From the NCBI RefSeq assembly GCF_001422375.1, contig NZ_LMMU01000001.1, positions 1,920,178-1,984,177 of the forward strand: 64,000 bases of DNA. Reading direction: 5' to 3'. Below are positions 35,401 to 43,258 of the stretch, piece by piece (position 1 is the stretch's first letter; each line of letters begins with the position of its first letter). Below the pieces are notes generated by a model that had not been told where the DNA came from, did no database searches, and saw only the letters and a list, made by a program, of their open reading frames with translations. Position numbers and translations under genes: made by a program. Source of the stretch: Methylobacterium sp. Leaf99 (GTDB taxonomy: Bacteria > Pseudomonadota > Alphaproteobacteria > Rhizobiales > Beijerinckiaceae).

Positions 35401-37392
35401 GGCACCGGCACGCAGACGCTGTCGGGCGCCAACACCTATTCGGGCCTGACCACGATCAACGCCGGCACGTTGGTAGCGGCTAACGCTTCGGCGCTGGGCA
35501 GCACCGCAGAGGGCACGACGGTCGCTAGCGGCGGCAACCTGACGATCGCCAACGTCGCGATCGGCGCCGAGGCAGTAACGCTGAACGGCGGCGCGGCACT
35601 CACTGGAACGGGAACTGCGTCCCTGGCAGGCACAGTCGCACTCGCGGCCACGAGCACGGTGACCGCCACAGTCGGTGACACCCTGACCTTGTCGGGTGTG
35701 GTCAGCGGCAATGGCGGTTTGACCAAGGGCGGCGCTGGCACCCTGATTTTGACGGGAACGGACACCTACAGCGGCGGCACCACCATCTCCGCCGGCACGC
35801 TGCAGATCGGCGCGGGCGGCACGGCCGGGTCGATCACCGGTGCCATCGTCGACAACGGTGCGCTCGTCTTCAACCGCTCGGACGCCGTGACCTTCGGCGG
35901 CGTGATCTCCGGGTCTGGCACGCTCCAGAAGCTCGGGGCAGGCGTGTCGAGCGTTCTCACGCTGACCGCCGCCGAAACCTACACAGGCACCACCACGGTC
36001 TCGGCCGGCACGCTGCTGGTGAATGGCTCGCTCGCGGCCGGCTCGGCCGTCACCGTCGCCTCCGGGGCGATCCTCGGCGGGACGGTTGCGGCGGCTGGCA
36101 CCGGCACGATCGCCGGCACCGTCGCGGTCGCCGGCACGATCTCGGCCGGCACGATCAACACCGTCGGCATCCTGAACACCGGTGCCTTGACGCTTGGCGC
36201 CAACGCCATCTTTCATACCGACGTCACCAACTCGCTCACGTCCGATCGGGTCAACGTCACGGGCGCCGTCAGCCTCGCCGGGTTGCTCGATTTCACCACC
36301 CCCGCCGACTTCTCCGGTAGCGTCGGTCAGAACCTGATTCTGATCGCCAACGACCTTACGGACACGGTCGCCGGGCGCTTCACCAGCCTGCGTATCAATG
36401 GCGCCTCACTCGCGCTGGCGAACAACGATACCTTCTCCACTCAGGGGCACAGCTACGTCATCGATTACCGCGGTGGTGACGGCAACGACGTGGCGATCCG
36501 GGACATCACGCCCGGCCCGACGCAGCCGACGCCGACGCCGACCCCCACGCCGACGCAGCCGTCCGGACCGACACCGCAGCCCAACAACGCCCCGTTCTTC
36601 GGCGATACGGTAACGGACACCTCGAGCCCGGTCGGTGCCAGCGCCGGACCCGTCTATGCCCTGTACAAGGCCGTCCTCGGCCGCACGCCTGATCCGCTCG
36701 GCCTGGAGTCCTTCACCACCGCCATCCAGAACGGAGCCAGCCTCACCGATGTGGCTAACGCGCTGCTCGGCTCTCCGGAGGGCGCCAGCGCTCCGAACGC
36801 CGCAGCCGATCCGAACGGGTTCGTCCAGAGCCTGTACCAGAAGCTCCTCGGGCGGGCGGCCGACGCGTCAGGCCTGCAGACCTTCACCGGTGAGCTCGCG
36901 GCCGGGGTCAGCGCCGCTACGGTCGTGGTCCAGCTTGCGACGAGCGATGAGGCGCAGTCCAAACTCGCGCCGATCTTCCAGGCTGGGGTGTTCGTGCCCG
37001 ATGCCTCGGAGTCGGGCGTGGCGCGCCTGTACTACGGCCTGCTCGGCCGTGCCCCGGACGCAAACGGTCTGAAGACGCTGACGAACTTCGTGGAGAACGG
37101 TGAGGGTGGAGCAGCTGGCGAGGCAGGTCGGCTGAATCAGACTGCAGCGGCGATCCTGACCTCGACCGAGTATGCTGGGCGCAACCCGAGCGGCAACGAC
37201 GCCACGTTCGTGAACAACCTGTACCAAGGCGCTCTGGGTCGGGCGCCGGAAGCAGGCGGTGTCGATTTCTACCTCAACCAGATCGCACAGGGCGTATCGC
37301 GGGCGACGGTGGCCCTGGAGATCTCCCAGAGCCCCGAGGCACAGATCCATCTCGTGGGTGTGATCGAGGGCGGCTTCCAGCTCGCCGGGTAA
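32419..37392 (+). CDS. Giant secreted-type repeat protein with DUF4214 units
   Basis: The protein has 1657 residues with no N-terminal signal peptide (MANPTNQVDLQAQIDLASNN). Up to about 960 it consists of Gly/Thr/Asn-rich beta-repeats (GTITNSG-type units). Autotransporter-associated beta repeats follow near 992, 1101 and 1170 (KAGTGTQTLSGANTYSG; GTLILTGTDTYSGGTT). A Pro/Thr linker lies at 1364-1390. Four DUF4214 units then start near 1414, 1471, 1536 and 1600 (LYKAVLGRTPDPLGL, LYQKLLGRAADASGL, LYYGLLGRAPDANGL, LYQGALGRAPEAGGV). There is no beta-barrel, so type I secretion and attachment to the surface is the likely route. On the opposite strand to its phage neighbours, with its own AT-rich upstream region and terminator, it looks like a cargo adhesin. 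Confidence 0.85.
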   Translation: MANPTNQVDLQAQIDLASNNAATETISFTTIPLTNTLNVQNTTDGSLTLAGDLSGAGAISVSGFTGGPTLTFTGALTQAGGFTVSDASRVTVAASGSFYGVKLNGGAFTNLGSADTRTVANVPSGNNDAIQTTGGGTVTNGASDAPSATIQGRASGLGAVGSGTTTVNNYGLVAGRDNAGVGQINGDGAITINNLNGNLNGTGTGGVIYGQGNQDAGWGAFNSSNGALTVANESAAKIVGKIFGVYGTGTATNVTNAGTIASGSYDAITAAITIGGTAGIQLNAGGTVTNQAGGLITSAGFAVRSAGAVTIGNSGTISSTGADAVLTSQTTSGTIVNNARATIVGALSGVIQNADGTGGASAGGAVTVTNSGLIKGTGYDGVTQHGPGTLTVTNNATGVIYGQNSTNSGNGFGVGSDGGGKLTLTNAAGGTIVGKYGVVGSNAADQINNAGTIASGSYTAGNPGTIAPGGIAGVQLRAGGTITNQAGGVIDSGGRGVSLGAAGTVDNQLGGIIRHTGFGNPGTGAGAGVYANGNLTLTNAGTITTVAGGANDGVTVLGVATITNTGTRDGSGGLIQSTNAAGIAIAGAGSSITNSGTIQGGTGSVGVNFNNGGTVTNSGAIRGAVHGIDSGAALTLTNLGGGTISGNSSNGVVVRSGASTVLNVGTITSTGNAGIAVGAGTLTVDNYGSIGSNAAGITAFNSGALTANLYAGSATGSILGSGGNDTVSVYTGTGTNGTGATTTDPVTGQTVVLQAAGTNRAATVGTLALGGGTNTLNLRGTGDGTAANGASGTLGMATVSSLTTLNKQDAGTFVLTGGYNGALTTNVTGGRVIAQNTGSAFGTGGTVTISANAVVELNNTTATTILQAGNTFNGAGNIAKTGTGQFDFGGTGGTVSIALAKDGLIDVQAGRLSGSNNNQASWIGNQGSLRIASGATFDGVEGTIIVDRLTGAGTLQGGFQGTQTTTVGIADGSDTFSGIIQDASTTGLLALIKAGTGTQTLSGANTYSGLTTINAGTLVAANASALGSTAEGTTVASGGNLTIANVAIGAEAVTLNGGAALTGTGTASLAGTVALAATSTVTATVGDTLTLSGVVSGNGGLTKGGAGTLILTGTDTYSGGTTISAGTLQIGAGGTAGSITGAIVDNGALVFNRSDAVTFGGVISGSGTLQKLGAGVSSVLTLTAAETYTGTTTVSAGTLLVNGSLAAGSAVTVASGAILGGTVAAAGTGTIAGTVAVAGTISAGTINTVGILNTGALTLGANAIFHTDVTNSLTSDRVNVTGAVSLAGLLDFTTPADFSGSVGQNLILIANDLTDTVAGRFTSLRINGASLALANNDTFSTQGHSYVIDYRGGDGNDVAIRDITPGPTQPTPTPTPTPTQPSGPTPQPNNAPFFGDTVTDTSSPVGASAGPVYALYKAVLGRTPDPLGLESFTTAIQNGASLTDVANALLGSPEGASAPNAAADPNGFVQSLYQKLLGRAADASGLQTFTGELAAGVSAATVVVQLATSDEAQSKLAPIFQAGVFVPDASESGVARLYYGLLGRAPDANGLKTLTNFVENGEGGAAGEAGRLNQTAAAILTSTEYAGRNPSGNDATFVNNLYQGALGRAPEAGGVDFYLNQIAQGVSRATVALEISQSPEAQIHLVGVIEGGFQLAG

Positions 37393-37411
37393 ACTCCACA
37401 CGCGCCTCCAG

Positions 37412-37466
37412 GCCCGTCTGTCGTCGGCTGCGCTGTATGGCGCTGCCCTCGACAGGCGGGCTTTTT
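37412..37466 (+). terminator. Rho-independent terminator of the repeat-protein gene
   Basis: GCCCGTCTGTCG (37412-37423) pairs with CGACAGGCGGGC (37450-37461) with one mismatch pair and is followed by TTTTTGTT. It lies 20 bases after the stop codon. Confidence 0.88.
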
Positions 37467-37591
37467 GTTGGGCTCTGAGCTTGATGCCCATGCGACCCAG
37501 TCGCGAGGGTGCCGACCAGTCCCGTTGGATCAGTACGGATCGACCTGCAGCATTGTTAGGCACGGGTCATAGACGCCCGCGGGGGGGGCTC

Positions 37592-38569
37592 TCAGGCGGC
37601 GTTCGGGTATGTAGCCGGGTCGATCCGCCGGACCGGGGAGACCGGGCGGGGCAGGTGCCTTAGGGGTGCCATCCGCAGGGGTGCCAGCCCGGGGTCGTTC
37701 GCCGGCAGCAGGCTCCTCAGCACGGTGGGCGGCGTCGGCTCGCTGATCCAGGGCGTGGCGGGCGCGGCGGGCGGTCCAACGGCGAGGGTGGCCAGACCCT
37801 TCAGGCGCGACGCGAGCAGCGCGAGGGCAGCGTGCCAGACCGCATACCGGGCCCGGTCCTCGGCGACGCTGTCGATGTCACGGACCCAGTGCAGCTTGCA
37901 GAACGTCCCCTTCCGGTAGATGCCGCCGCTCGCCGGCGTCGTCTTCTGGTCGGTGGTGATGAACCATGGCTCGCCGTCGGGCCCGGTCCCGGCCTGGGCT
38001 GAGACGGTGAGCCAGAGGGTGACCTGGCCGCGGGTGCCCTTCACGCTCTCGCACTCAGCTGGCCCACCATGATCCGGGCGGCCACCCTTCACGGCGCAAG
38101 TCAGGAGCCAAGATACCGCCTCGCGACGCACCAGGGTGATGATGCGCTCGACGACGTCGCGGCGGACCTGGGCGATGATCGGATCGACCCGCACGCTGGG
38201 GCCGAGGCCGTGCCCGATCTCGTAGGAGCTCAGGTCGAGCGGCTGCTGGCCGAGGCCGGCATCGGCACGCTTGATCTCCTGTCCAAGCAGCAGCAGCTCG
38301 CTCTCGATGACGAGCGCGTCCGGGCTCGGATCGCCCAGGGCCAGCGGCATGCCCGGCTCGCGATTCCAGTTGTCGACCTTCGTGAAGAGGCCGCCCGCCC
38401 ACATGGGGTGAACCGGTGCACCCCCACCGCAGATGAGGCCGCCGTCGTTACAACGCTTCGGGAGCTCGTCCCGGACGCACCAGCGCAGGGCCTCCTCGAT
38501 CGGGAGAATGCGCCGGGTCTTCGTGTTCTGATGGGTGGTGCTGGACGACGGGATGGCCGACGCGGTCAC
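37592..38569 (-). CDS. Hypothetical phage protein, 325 aa
   Basis: It starts at GTG (AGGGG upstream). A helical N-terminal part includes RILPIEEALRWCVRDELPKR, followed by PVHPMWAGGLFTKVDNWNREPG and a C-terminal two-thirds without recognisable motifs. It is the last gene of the leftward early operon and convergent with the repeat-protein gene. Early-operon position suggests DNA metabolism or regulation. The family is not recognised. Confidence 0.65.
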   Translation of the reverse strand: MTASAIPSSSTTHQNTKTRRILPIEEALRWCVRDELPKRCNDGGLICGGGAPVHPMWAGGLFTKVDNWNREPGMPLALGDPSPDALVIESELLLLGQEIKRADAGLGQQPLDLSSYEIGHGLGPSVRVDPIIAQVRRDVVERIITLVRREAVSWLLTCAVKGGRPDHGGPAECESVKGTRGQVTLWLTVSAQAGTGPDGEPWFITTDQKTTPASGGIYRKGTFCKLHWVRDIDSVAEDRARYAVWHAALALLASRLKGLATLAVGPPAAPATPWISEPTPPTVLRSLLPANDPGLAPLRMAPLRHLPRPVSPVRRIDPATYPNAA

Positions 38570-38784
38570 GGTGATGCCCCTGAGGTTTCAGGCGCGGCTC
38601 CATGGGCGCGCCAACTGAATACACGGGTCCGATGGCGCTGGCGGCAAAGTCAAGGGGATCAGCAACTGGAACAATCAGTTGCGACAACCGGTTCGCCAAC
38701 CGATCGTCCTCCGACAAAGATGCTGACCCTTGAAACAATCCCACCTTAAATAAGTCAAAGCATGAAATGTGAAAAGCAACACCT

Positions 38785-39021
38785 CTATCGAGGGCGACAT
38801 GTGAGCTCATCCGCAATGATGCGCATGTGATTCAGCACGGTTTCACGGTTTGAGGAATCCTCAATGACAAACCAAAGCCGCAACAATTCGGCAGTTTGGT
38901 TATGGCCTTTCGGCTCTGTGTCGTAAAATGCGGATACCGGGCGACCAAGCGTATCGGCTAATTTCTGAAGCAAATCCCCTACTTTATTCGAGGCGCCGCG
39001 ACCTTCTTCATGACTGAACAT
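38785..39021 (-). CDS. XRE-type regulator lacking most of its helix-turn-helix
   Basis: The 78 residues look like the C-terminal end of a Cro/CI-type regulator: VGDLLQKLADTLGRPVSAFYD is the typical last helix and linker, followed by a helical tail (LRLWFVIEDSSNRETVLNHM). The DNA-binding helices normally found before this are absent. GGGGA lies before the ATG, so it seems to be expressed as such. The host protein at 54871-55209 has the same layout. It may dimerise with full-length regulators; that is inference. Confidence 0.6.
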   Translation of the reverse strand: MFSHEEGRGASNKVGDLLQKLADTLGRPVSAFYDTEPKGHNQTAELLRLWFVIEDSSNRETVLNHMRIIADELTCRPR

Positions 39022-39048
39022 GAATGTCCCCTAGCGTACAGAGATGTA

Positions 39049-39073
39049 TTGTGTGCAACAGCCTTGCGCACAA
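39049..39073. promoter_or_regulatory. Operator-like inverted repeat between divergent genes
   Basis: TTGTGTGCAA (39049-39058) and TTGCGCACAA (39064-39073) are inverted copies with nine of ten positions matching and a five-base spacer. It lies 28 bases upstream of the minus-strand regulator fragment and upstream of the plus-strand gene at 39206. It does not resemble the ACAACC/GGTTGT sites of the main repressor, so another protein should bind here. Confidence 0.6.
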
Positions 39074-39205
39074 TCTAGGCGCAGAAATATCTGGATTGGA
39101 GCCCGATGGAAGGGGGGGCAAAAAAGAAAAATTCGGGGGTTGCCACTTGCTCCCAAACTATCATTTGACACGACGCTGTTGGGCGGCGGTTGATTGGTTC
39201 GGGTA

Positions 39206-39391
39206 ATGGCGGATGACGACGTTTTCGCGATGATGGTGGATGCGTGCCTCGCAGCCCACGAAGCCGTTCTGAAGTCTGGAACCCTAGAAATCAAAATTCT
39301 CTCTCGGGCTCTGCTGATGGAAATCGGCCGCGAAGCTGCCAAGCGCGCTGGCGAAAGCTCAAGCGATACTGAAAATGCCGGGGGCGGTTAA
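39206..39391 (+). CDS. Small helical protein, 61 aa
   Basis: It starts MADDDVFAMMVDACLAAHEA and is acidic and helical, ending in a Gly-rich tail. It is the only plus-strand gene inside the leftward early operon and is divergent from the XRE-type fragment, sharing the operator at 39049-39073. Not recognised; it may act with that fragment as a small switch or addiction pair. Confidence 0.5.
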   Translation: MADDDVFAMMVDACLAAHEAVLKSGTLEIKILSRALLMEIGREAAKRAGESSSDTENAGGG

Positions 39392-39458
39392 GACTACAGC
39401 GAACTGGACGTAGAGGTCCTGGGTGTGGAGCGCACCGCCAAGCGGTATCCCTCCACGG

Positions 39459-39833
39459 CTACAGACCATGTGAAACGATCGATGGCTCGACGCTCAACCC
39501 GATGGAGATCAGCGTCACCGCCATGTCGACCCCGCGTAGAGCCTGGCGCCGGTCCCAGCCCGCGATCCGGCAGGCCTCCCGGAAGCTCGGTTCGCGCCCG
39601 ACCTGGGCGTTGAGCCAAGCCTTCAGCTGCGCCTTCATCCGCCAGTCGTGAATATGGAGCTCGGGCCAGCGCTGCACCCGCACGTCGCCGGGTTTCGTGC
39701 CTGCCTGCGCATCAGCCTCGCTGTGGCCCGCCCAGGCTGCCAGGAGCCACAGGCGGACATTCTCGGGCGGATAGGCTGACGGGGGATCGGGGCCTTCGGG
39801 ACGGGTTGTCGGCAAGGTGTTTTCAGCCAACAC
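39459..39833 (-). CDS. Hypothetical phage protein, 124 aa
   Basis: It starts MLAENTLPTTRPEGPDPPSA. The central part (VRLWLLAAWAGHSEADAQAG) and the end (EACRIAGWDRRQALRGVDMA) resemble two small helical bundles, the latter like a helix-turn-helix. It lies downstream of the candidate origin in the leftward operon. The family is not recognised. Confidence 0.6.
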   Translation of the reverse strand: MLAENTLPTTRPEGPDPPSAYPPENVRLWLLAAWAGHSEADAQAGTKPGDVRVQRWPELHIHDWRMKAQLKAWLNAQVGREPSFREACRIAGWDRRQALRGVDMAVTLISIGLSVEPSIVSHGL

Positions 39834-39920
39834 GAGCGGGATCGCTTGAGGGGTAGCTAGCGGCGGCGGCCCCAGAAAGGTCCAATATGAGCGCGTTCCC
39901 GGGCCAACCGATGATGACGG

Positions 39921-40301
39921 TCACAGCGCCCTGCGGCGCGCCCGATCCAGCCACCAAGCACGAGCCGCTGCCTCAACCGCGAAGGTCTGCTCGTATGCGG
40001 TCCACTGGCCCAGCGGATCGACGATGAGATCCTCGTCCTGCGAGGCGCCTCCGAATGGATACAGGGGCTCCAAGCCGTGGTCGATGACCTCCGGATATGG
40101 ATTGCCCTCGTCGAACCGCATCTGTGGTGACACGAGCCATGCCACCACGGTGTGCTGGCTCATCTCGAGGTCATGGACCGTGGTCTCCGATGTGATGGCG
40201 TCCTCGACGTAGAACCGGACAACCCGATAACCCGGGAGCGCTGGAACGATGCTCGGCGACAGCGCCGATACGGTGAACTGCGGCTGCTTTTTCACGATCA
40301 T
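39921..40301 (-). CDS. Hypothetical phage protein, 126 aa
   Basis: It starts MIVKKQPQFTVSALSPSIVP, with GYRVVRFYVEDAITSETTVH and an aromatic, acidic middle. GGGGA lies just before the ATG. The gene begins directly at the edge of the repeat region at 40306-40566. The function is unknown. Confidence 0.65.
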   Translation of the reverse strand: MIVKKQPQFTVSALSPSIVPALPGYRVVRFYVEDAITSETTVHDLEMSQHTVVAWLVSPQMRFDEGNPYPEVIDHGLEPLYPFGGASQDEDLIVDPLGQWTAYEQTFAVEAAARAWWLDRARRRAL

Positions 40302-40305
40302 TCCC

Positions 40306-40566
40306 CTGTCCCACCTGCCCCACCTACGGTCACAAGGTGGGGCGCGATAAGCGATTGATATTGTTAGTGTTGCCCCACCTGTCCTACCTGTCCCACCTTT
40401 TTAAAGAGATAGGATATTTTCGTAGAGCGGTGGCCCTGCCGGAGACGTGAGTTTACGCGCGCACGCGAGGGAAAAGGTGGGACAGGTGGGGCAGGTGGGG
40501 CACTGCCAATGAAATCAGATACTTGCAGGTGTCCCACCTTTAACTTGAGGTGGGACAGGTGGGGCA
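40306..40566. repeat. Inverted and direct CCCACCTG repeats, candidate origin
   Basis: At least ten copies of a 7-8 base unit (TCCCACC or GCCCCACCT and complements) are arranged in clusters: 40306-40325, 40334-40343 (inverted), 40372-40397, 40476-40502 (inverted), 40530-40540 and 40548-40566 (inverted). The 40372-40397 and 40476-40502 clusters are opposed around an A/T-rich centre (40398-40431). The same pattern lies between the last two clusters. Iteron-like repeats beside an AT-rich segment next to the helicase gene are typical of a replication origin. A frame through the region (repeated VGQVGQ) is judged non-coding. Confidence 0.7.
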
Positions 40567-40568
40567 CT

Positions 40569-42008
40569 TCACTCATCGAGGTGTGGGAGCTCAGGCGCGT
40601 CGTCGGGATCCTCCCAGGACACGGCCTGGTTCACGGCACGCTCGAACGACCGCCGGCACTCCGCTAGCGAGGGCAAGGCGTAGCACCAGACCCTGCGCTC
40701 CCCTTCCGGGGTGTTCCAGAAGCGCTTTACCCTGTGAAGGGTCGGCATAAGCCGCTTCAGCCGCGAGCCCAGCACGGTCTCCGCGCTTTTCCTGCGAACG
40801 CCGATGCGGTCGGACGATTCGAAGTAGTCGTCGCGCATGAGATCGGTCCAGATCTCGGTCGGCCACACCGAGAGCTTTCGCGACGGCGAGCCGGCCATCA
40901 GCCGGTCGAGCCACCACCCGTCGATGGGGTCGAGGGAGTGGATCTTCTGTTCGAGCAGGGCCGCCGTGCGTGGGATATGGCGCAGATCCACGCTCGCTAA
41001 GTCGAAGGCGAGCAGATCGGCGAGCAAGGCCTCCCGTCCACCGTTCGACAGCTCAGCCTCCATCTCGGAGAAGTAGCCGGTGTTTTGGGCGCTCGCGCTA
41101 CCGACATCTAGGACGCAGAAGCGCCGCTCATCTTTGCCGGCTGGGACGACCCAGTCCTCGTTCGAGGTCATGATGACCCGGACGTAGTTCTTTAGGCGGA
41201 TCGGATCGATGCCCTTGGATTCGACCATCTGCTCGGTCGAGGTCACCAGTCCCTTCAGCCGGCCCTCGGCTTGCTTGTCGCCGGCCCATACGGCCTCGTC
41301 GGCCTGGAGCAGCAGGCAGCTCGCCATGTGGGCGTTGAAGTTGCCGGTGAGGTAGCGCTCGCTGTCGACGAGGAAGTAGTGCGCCGGGATGAGCGAGCCG
41401 ATCGTGGCGCCGACGATGGTCTTGCCCGACCCCTGGCCGCCGCGCATCACGAGGGCGACCCCGAGGCGCTCGCGCGGGCGCTGGAAGATGTGGGCGAAGT
41501 AACCGAACGTCCACCGGAACAGGGCCTGGTCGCCGCCGCAGACGTTCGTGAGTAGGTGGTCGCGGAACACCGCGTATGAGCCGCCGCGGCTCGGTTGTGT
41601 CGCCCAACCACGCCACAGATTGAAGTATCCCGGCGTACCTCCGGCAAGCAGCGGGTTCGGATTGGCGTCCGGGTGGAACTCGACGCCGTCGAACTGGCGC
41701 CGCGCCTTGCTCCCAAGCCAGCGCTTTGCCCAGGTGACCGTCTTCACCTTCCCGTCGTGGTCGCGCATCTCGGTGAAGCGGTTCAGCGACCACTGCCGGA
41801 ACGAATCCAGGGTCAGATAGCGGATGCGCTGCTCAATCGGCGCGTCGTCGTTCTCGCGGATGACGATGGCCTTCGACCCGATCAGCACGAACGCGTACTC
41901 GCGGTTCATCTCCTCGAGATCGTATCCGCCTGCGTCCGATTGCATCGGATCGCTCCTGCGGACGACATCCTGCGCCGTCGCGAGCTTGAGATTGACGGGC
42001 CGGTTCAT
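40569..42008 (-). CDS. Primase-helicase-type replication protein, DUF5906
   Basis: This 479-residue ATPase has a P-loop GGQGSGKT at 190-197, a Walker B-like LLLQADEAVW near 232-242, a polar sensor VIMTSNEDW near 295 and an arginine-rich follow-up (GKDERRFCVLDVG), the order expected for SF3-type helicases with the DUF5906 domain. The N-terminal 170 residues contain a conserved-looking region (PGYFNLWRGWATQPSRGG) typical of this family. It would unwind the phage origin, probably the repeat region directly downstream. The C-terminus contains a helical segment with a possible winged helix. Confidence 0.88.
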   Translation of the reverse strand: MNRPVNLKLATAQDVVRRSDPMQSDAGGYDLEEMNREYAFVLIGSKAIVIRENDDAPIEQRIRYLTLDSFRQWSLNRFTEMRDHDGKVKTVTWAKRWLGSKARRQFDGVEFHPDANPNPLLAGGTPGYFNLWRGWATQPSRGGSYAVFRDHLLTNVCGGDQALFRWTFGYFAHIFQRPRERLGVALVMRGGQGSGKTIVGATIGSLIPAHYFLVDSERYLTGNFNAHMASCLLLQADEAVWAGDKQAEGRLKGLVTSTEQMVESKGIDPIRLKNYVRVIMTSNEDWVVPAGKDERRFCVLDVGSASAQNTGYFSEMEAELSNGGREALLADLLAFDLASVDLRHIPRTAALLEQKIHSLDPIDGWWLDRLMAGSPSRKLSVWPTEIWTDLMRDDYFESSDRIGVRRKSAETVLGSRLKRLMPTLHRVKRFWNTPEGERRVWCYALPSLAECRRSFERAVNQAVSWEDPDDAPELPHLDE

Positions 42009-42595
42009 GCGGCTGCCATTGGGACCGTAGCGGCCGGCACGAGGATGGAGGGAAGCCGCACCTTCGACAGCATGGCCTTGAGCTTCGTGCCGTGGTCGAT
42101 ATCCCCAGCTCGGATTGAGCCTGCCAGCAGCAGGTCGGCCCGGCCGAGCCGCTCGTCAACTACGACCACGCCTCGGCGGCCATCAGCCATCCAGGCGGCC
42201 GGGTCGGGATAGATCAAGAGGGGATCGTCGGCGGTGGCCGGGCACGGGTATTCGGCGCCAAGAAGACCGGCCTGGCCGAGCCAGGTGGCAACCCGCGTGG
42301 TCTTCGGGTGCCACGCCACAACGTCGAGGGGCGAACCGGCGGCATCGCGGGCAAGCAGAGTGTAGGCGACGACGCGCTCGGCACCGGGATCGCGCAGGTT
42401 GCGAGCAAATTCGAAGCGGCCGCCGCGCCCGAACAGGACGACGTCGCGCAAGATCAGGTCGAAGCCCGTCGCGGCCGGCCAGGCGCTGAGCCGGCCCGGG
42501 ACGTCCTGGTCGAGCAGCCAAGCGAAGTCGATGCCGCGCAGGCCGGAGCCGCGGGCATGCTGCAGCTCGGGGTCGTGGTGCCGGTTGCGGCTCAT
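42005..42595 (-). CDS. Hypothetical replication-region protein, 196 aa
   Basis: It begins MSRNRHHDPELQHARGSG (ATG at 42595, overlapping the previous stop as ATGA). DLILRDVVLFGRGGRFEFAR is followed by a beta-rich part with VVAWHPKTTRVATWLGQAG. Proteins of this kind often precede phage primase-helicases. A role in priming is possible, but no catalytic motif is identified. It overlaps the helicase start by four bases. Confidence 0.65.
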   Translation of the reverse strand: MSRNRHHDPELQHARGSGLRGIDFAWLLDQDVPGRLSAWPAATGFDLILRDVVLFGRGGRFEFARNLRDPGAERVVAYTLLARDAAGSPLDVVAWHPKTTRVATWLGQAGLLGAEYPCPATADDPLLIYPDPAAWMADGRRGVVVVDERLGRADLLLAGSIRAGDIDHGTKLKAMLSKVRLPSILVPAATVPMAAA

Positions 42596-42879
42596 GCCTG
42601 CCCCCGCGCGATGACCCACGACTGTGCCGTGTCGCCGAACAGCCCGTCGCCGCAGCCCACGAGGAAGCGGCTGGCGATCGCGGTCTCAGCGGCGACCGGC
42701 GTGATGACGCGCTGCGCGTAGGGGCCGCGAGGCGCCGGCGGGGCCGGTACGGGCGGGTCGAGCCGATAGCGGCGGCCGCGCGGGGCCGGCTCGGCGACGA
42801 GCATCCAGCCGGCGATGCACCAGGCAACGACGCGCTGGGAAGCCGGGGGCAAGTCGGAGGGGCGGCTGTAGCTGATCAT
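42592..42879 (-). CDS. Hypothetical phage protein, 95 aa
   Basis: It starts MISYSRPSDLPPASQRVVAW with a hydrophobic stretch (CIAGWMLVAEPAP), then a Pro-rich middle. Its start and stop both overlap neighbours by ATGA. It is not recognised. Confidence 0.6.
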   Translation of the reverse strand: MISYSRPSDLPPASQRVVAWCIAGWMLVAEPAPRGRRYRLDPPVPAPPAPRGPYAQRVITPVAAETAIASRFLVGCGDGLFGDTAQSWVIARGQA

Positions 42880-43256
42880 GAGAAGTCCTCGACTTCCCAG
42901 CCGCCACCGGCCTTCTTGGAACGCACCCGGATCGCCACGAACCGGAACGGGAAACGCTCGGCCGCGACCTTGATCTTCACGCGCGCGTCATCGGCCCAGA
43001 AGCCTTTGACCTCGTGCATCTCCATCGAGCCGTCCGTCCGCATCACGGCGAAGTCGGGCGAGTAGAAGCAGTTGTCGGCGAGCCGCAGCTTCACGGCCTC
43101 GAACAGGTACCAGGCGACCTCACCGGCAGCCTTCAGCGTTTCGAGGTGGCGGGCATACGCCTCCTCGGTCTTGTTCATGGCACCGGTCTTGAGGCGTCCG
43201 AGCGCGAGAACGGACGCCCCCAAGCCGGCCCGACGGGGCTGGACGGGGGCGTTCAT
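42876..43256 (-). CDS. DUF1064 nuclease-like protein
   Basis: The 126 residues match DUF1064, small phage proteins of the PD-(D/E)XK superfamily. NKTEEAYARHLETLKAAGE carries the first Glu, and NCFYSPDFAVMRTDGSMEMHEVKGFW has the Asp and the E-x-K-like HEVKG of the active site. An endonuclease or Holliday-junction-type role during replication is likely. The N-terminal 25 residues are a family-foreign extension; the second ATG (MNKTEEAYAR) may be used. Confidence 0.85.
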   Translation of the reverse strand: MNAPVQPRRAGLGASVLALGRLKTGAMNKTEEAYARHLETLKAAGEVAWYLFEAVKLRLADNCFYSPDFAVMRTDGSMEMHEVKGFWADDARVKIKVAAERFPFRFVAIRVRSKKAGGGWEVEDFS

Positions 43257-43258
43257 GA

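Noticed and set aside
34147..36216. Long minus-strand frame within the repeat-protein gene
   Set aside because: It mirrors the plus-strand beta-repeats; Arg/Gly/Asp-rich with no recognisable fold.
32419..36500. Repetitive DNA considered as CRISPR or tandem DNA repeats
   Set aside because: Repeats are of codon type within one open frame (beta-repeat protein), with no constant repeat and spacer length.
40364..40576. Small minus-strand frame with VGQVGQ repeats overlapping the helicase end
   Set aside because: The sequence is fully explained by the opposed DNA repeats of the candidate origin; the amino-acid pattern is a by-product.
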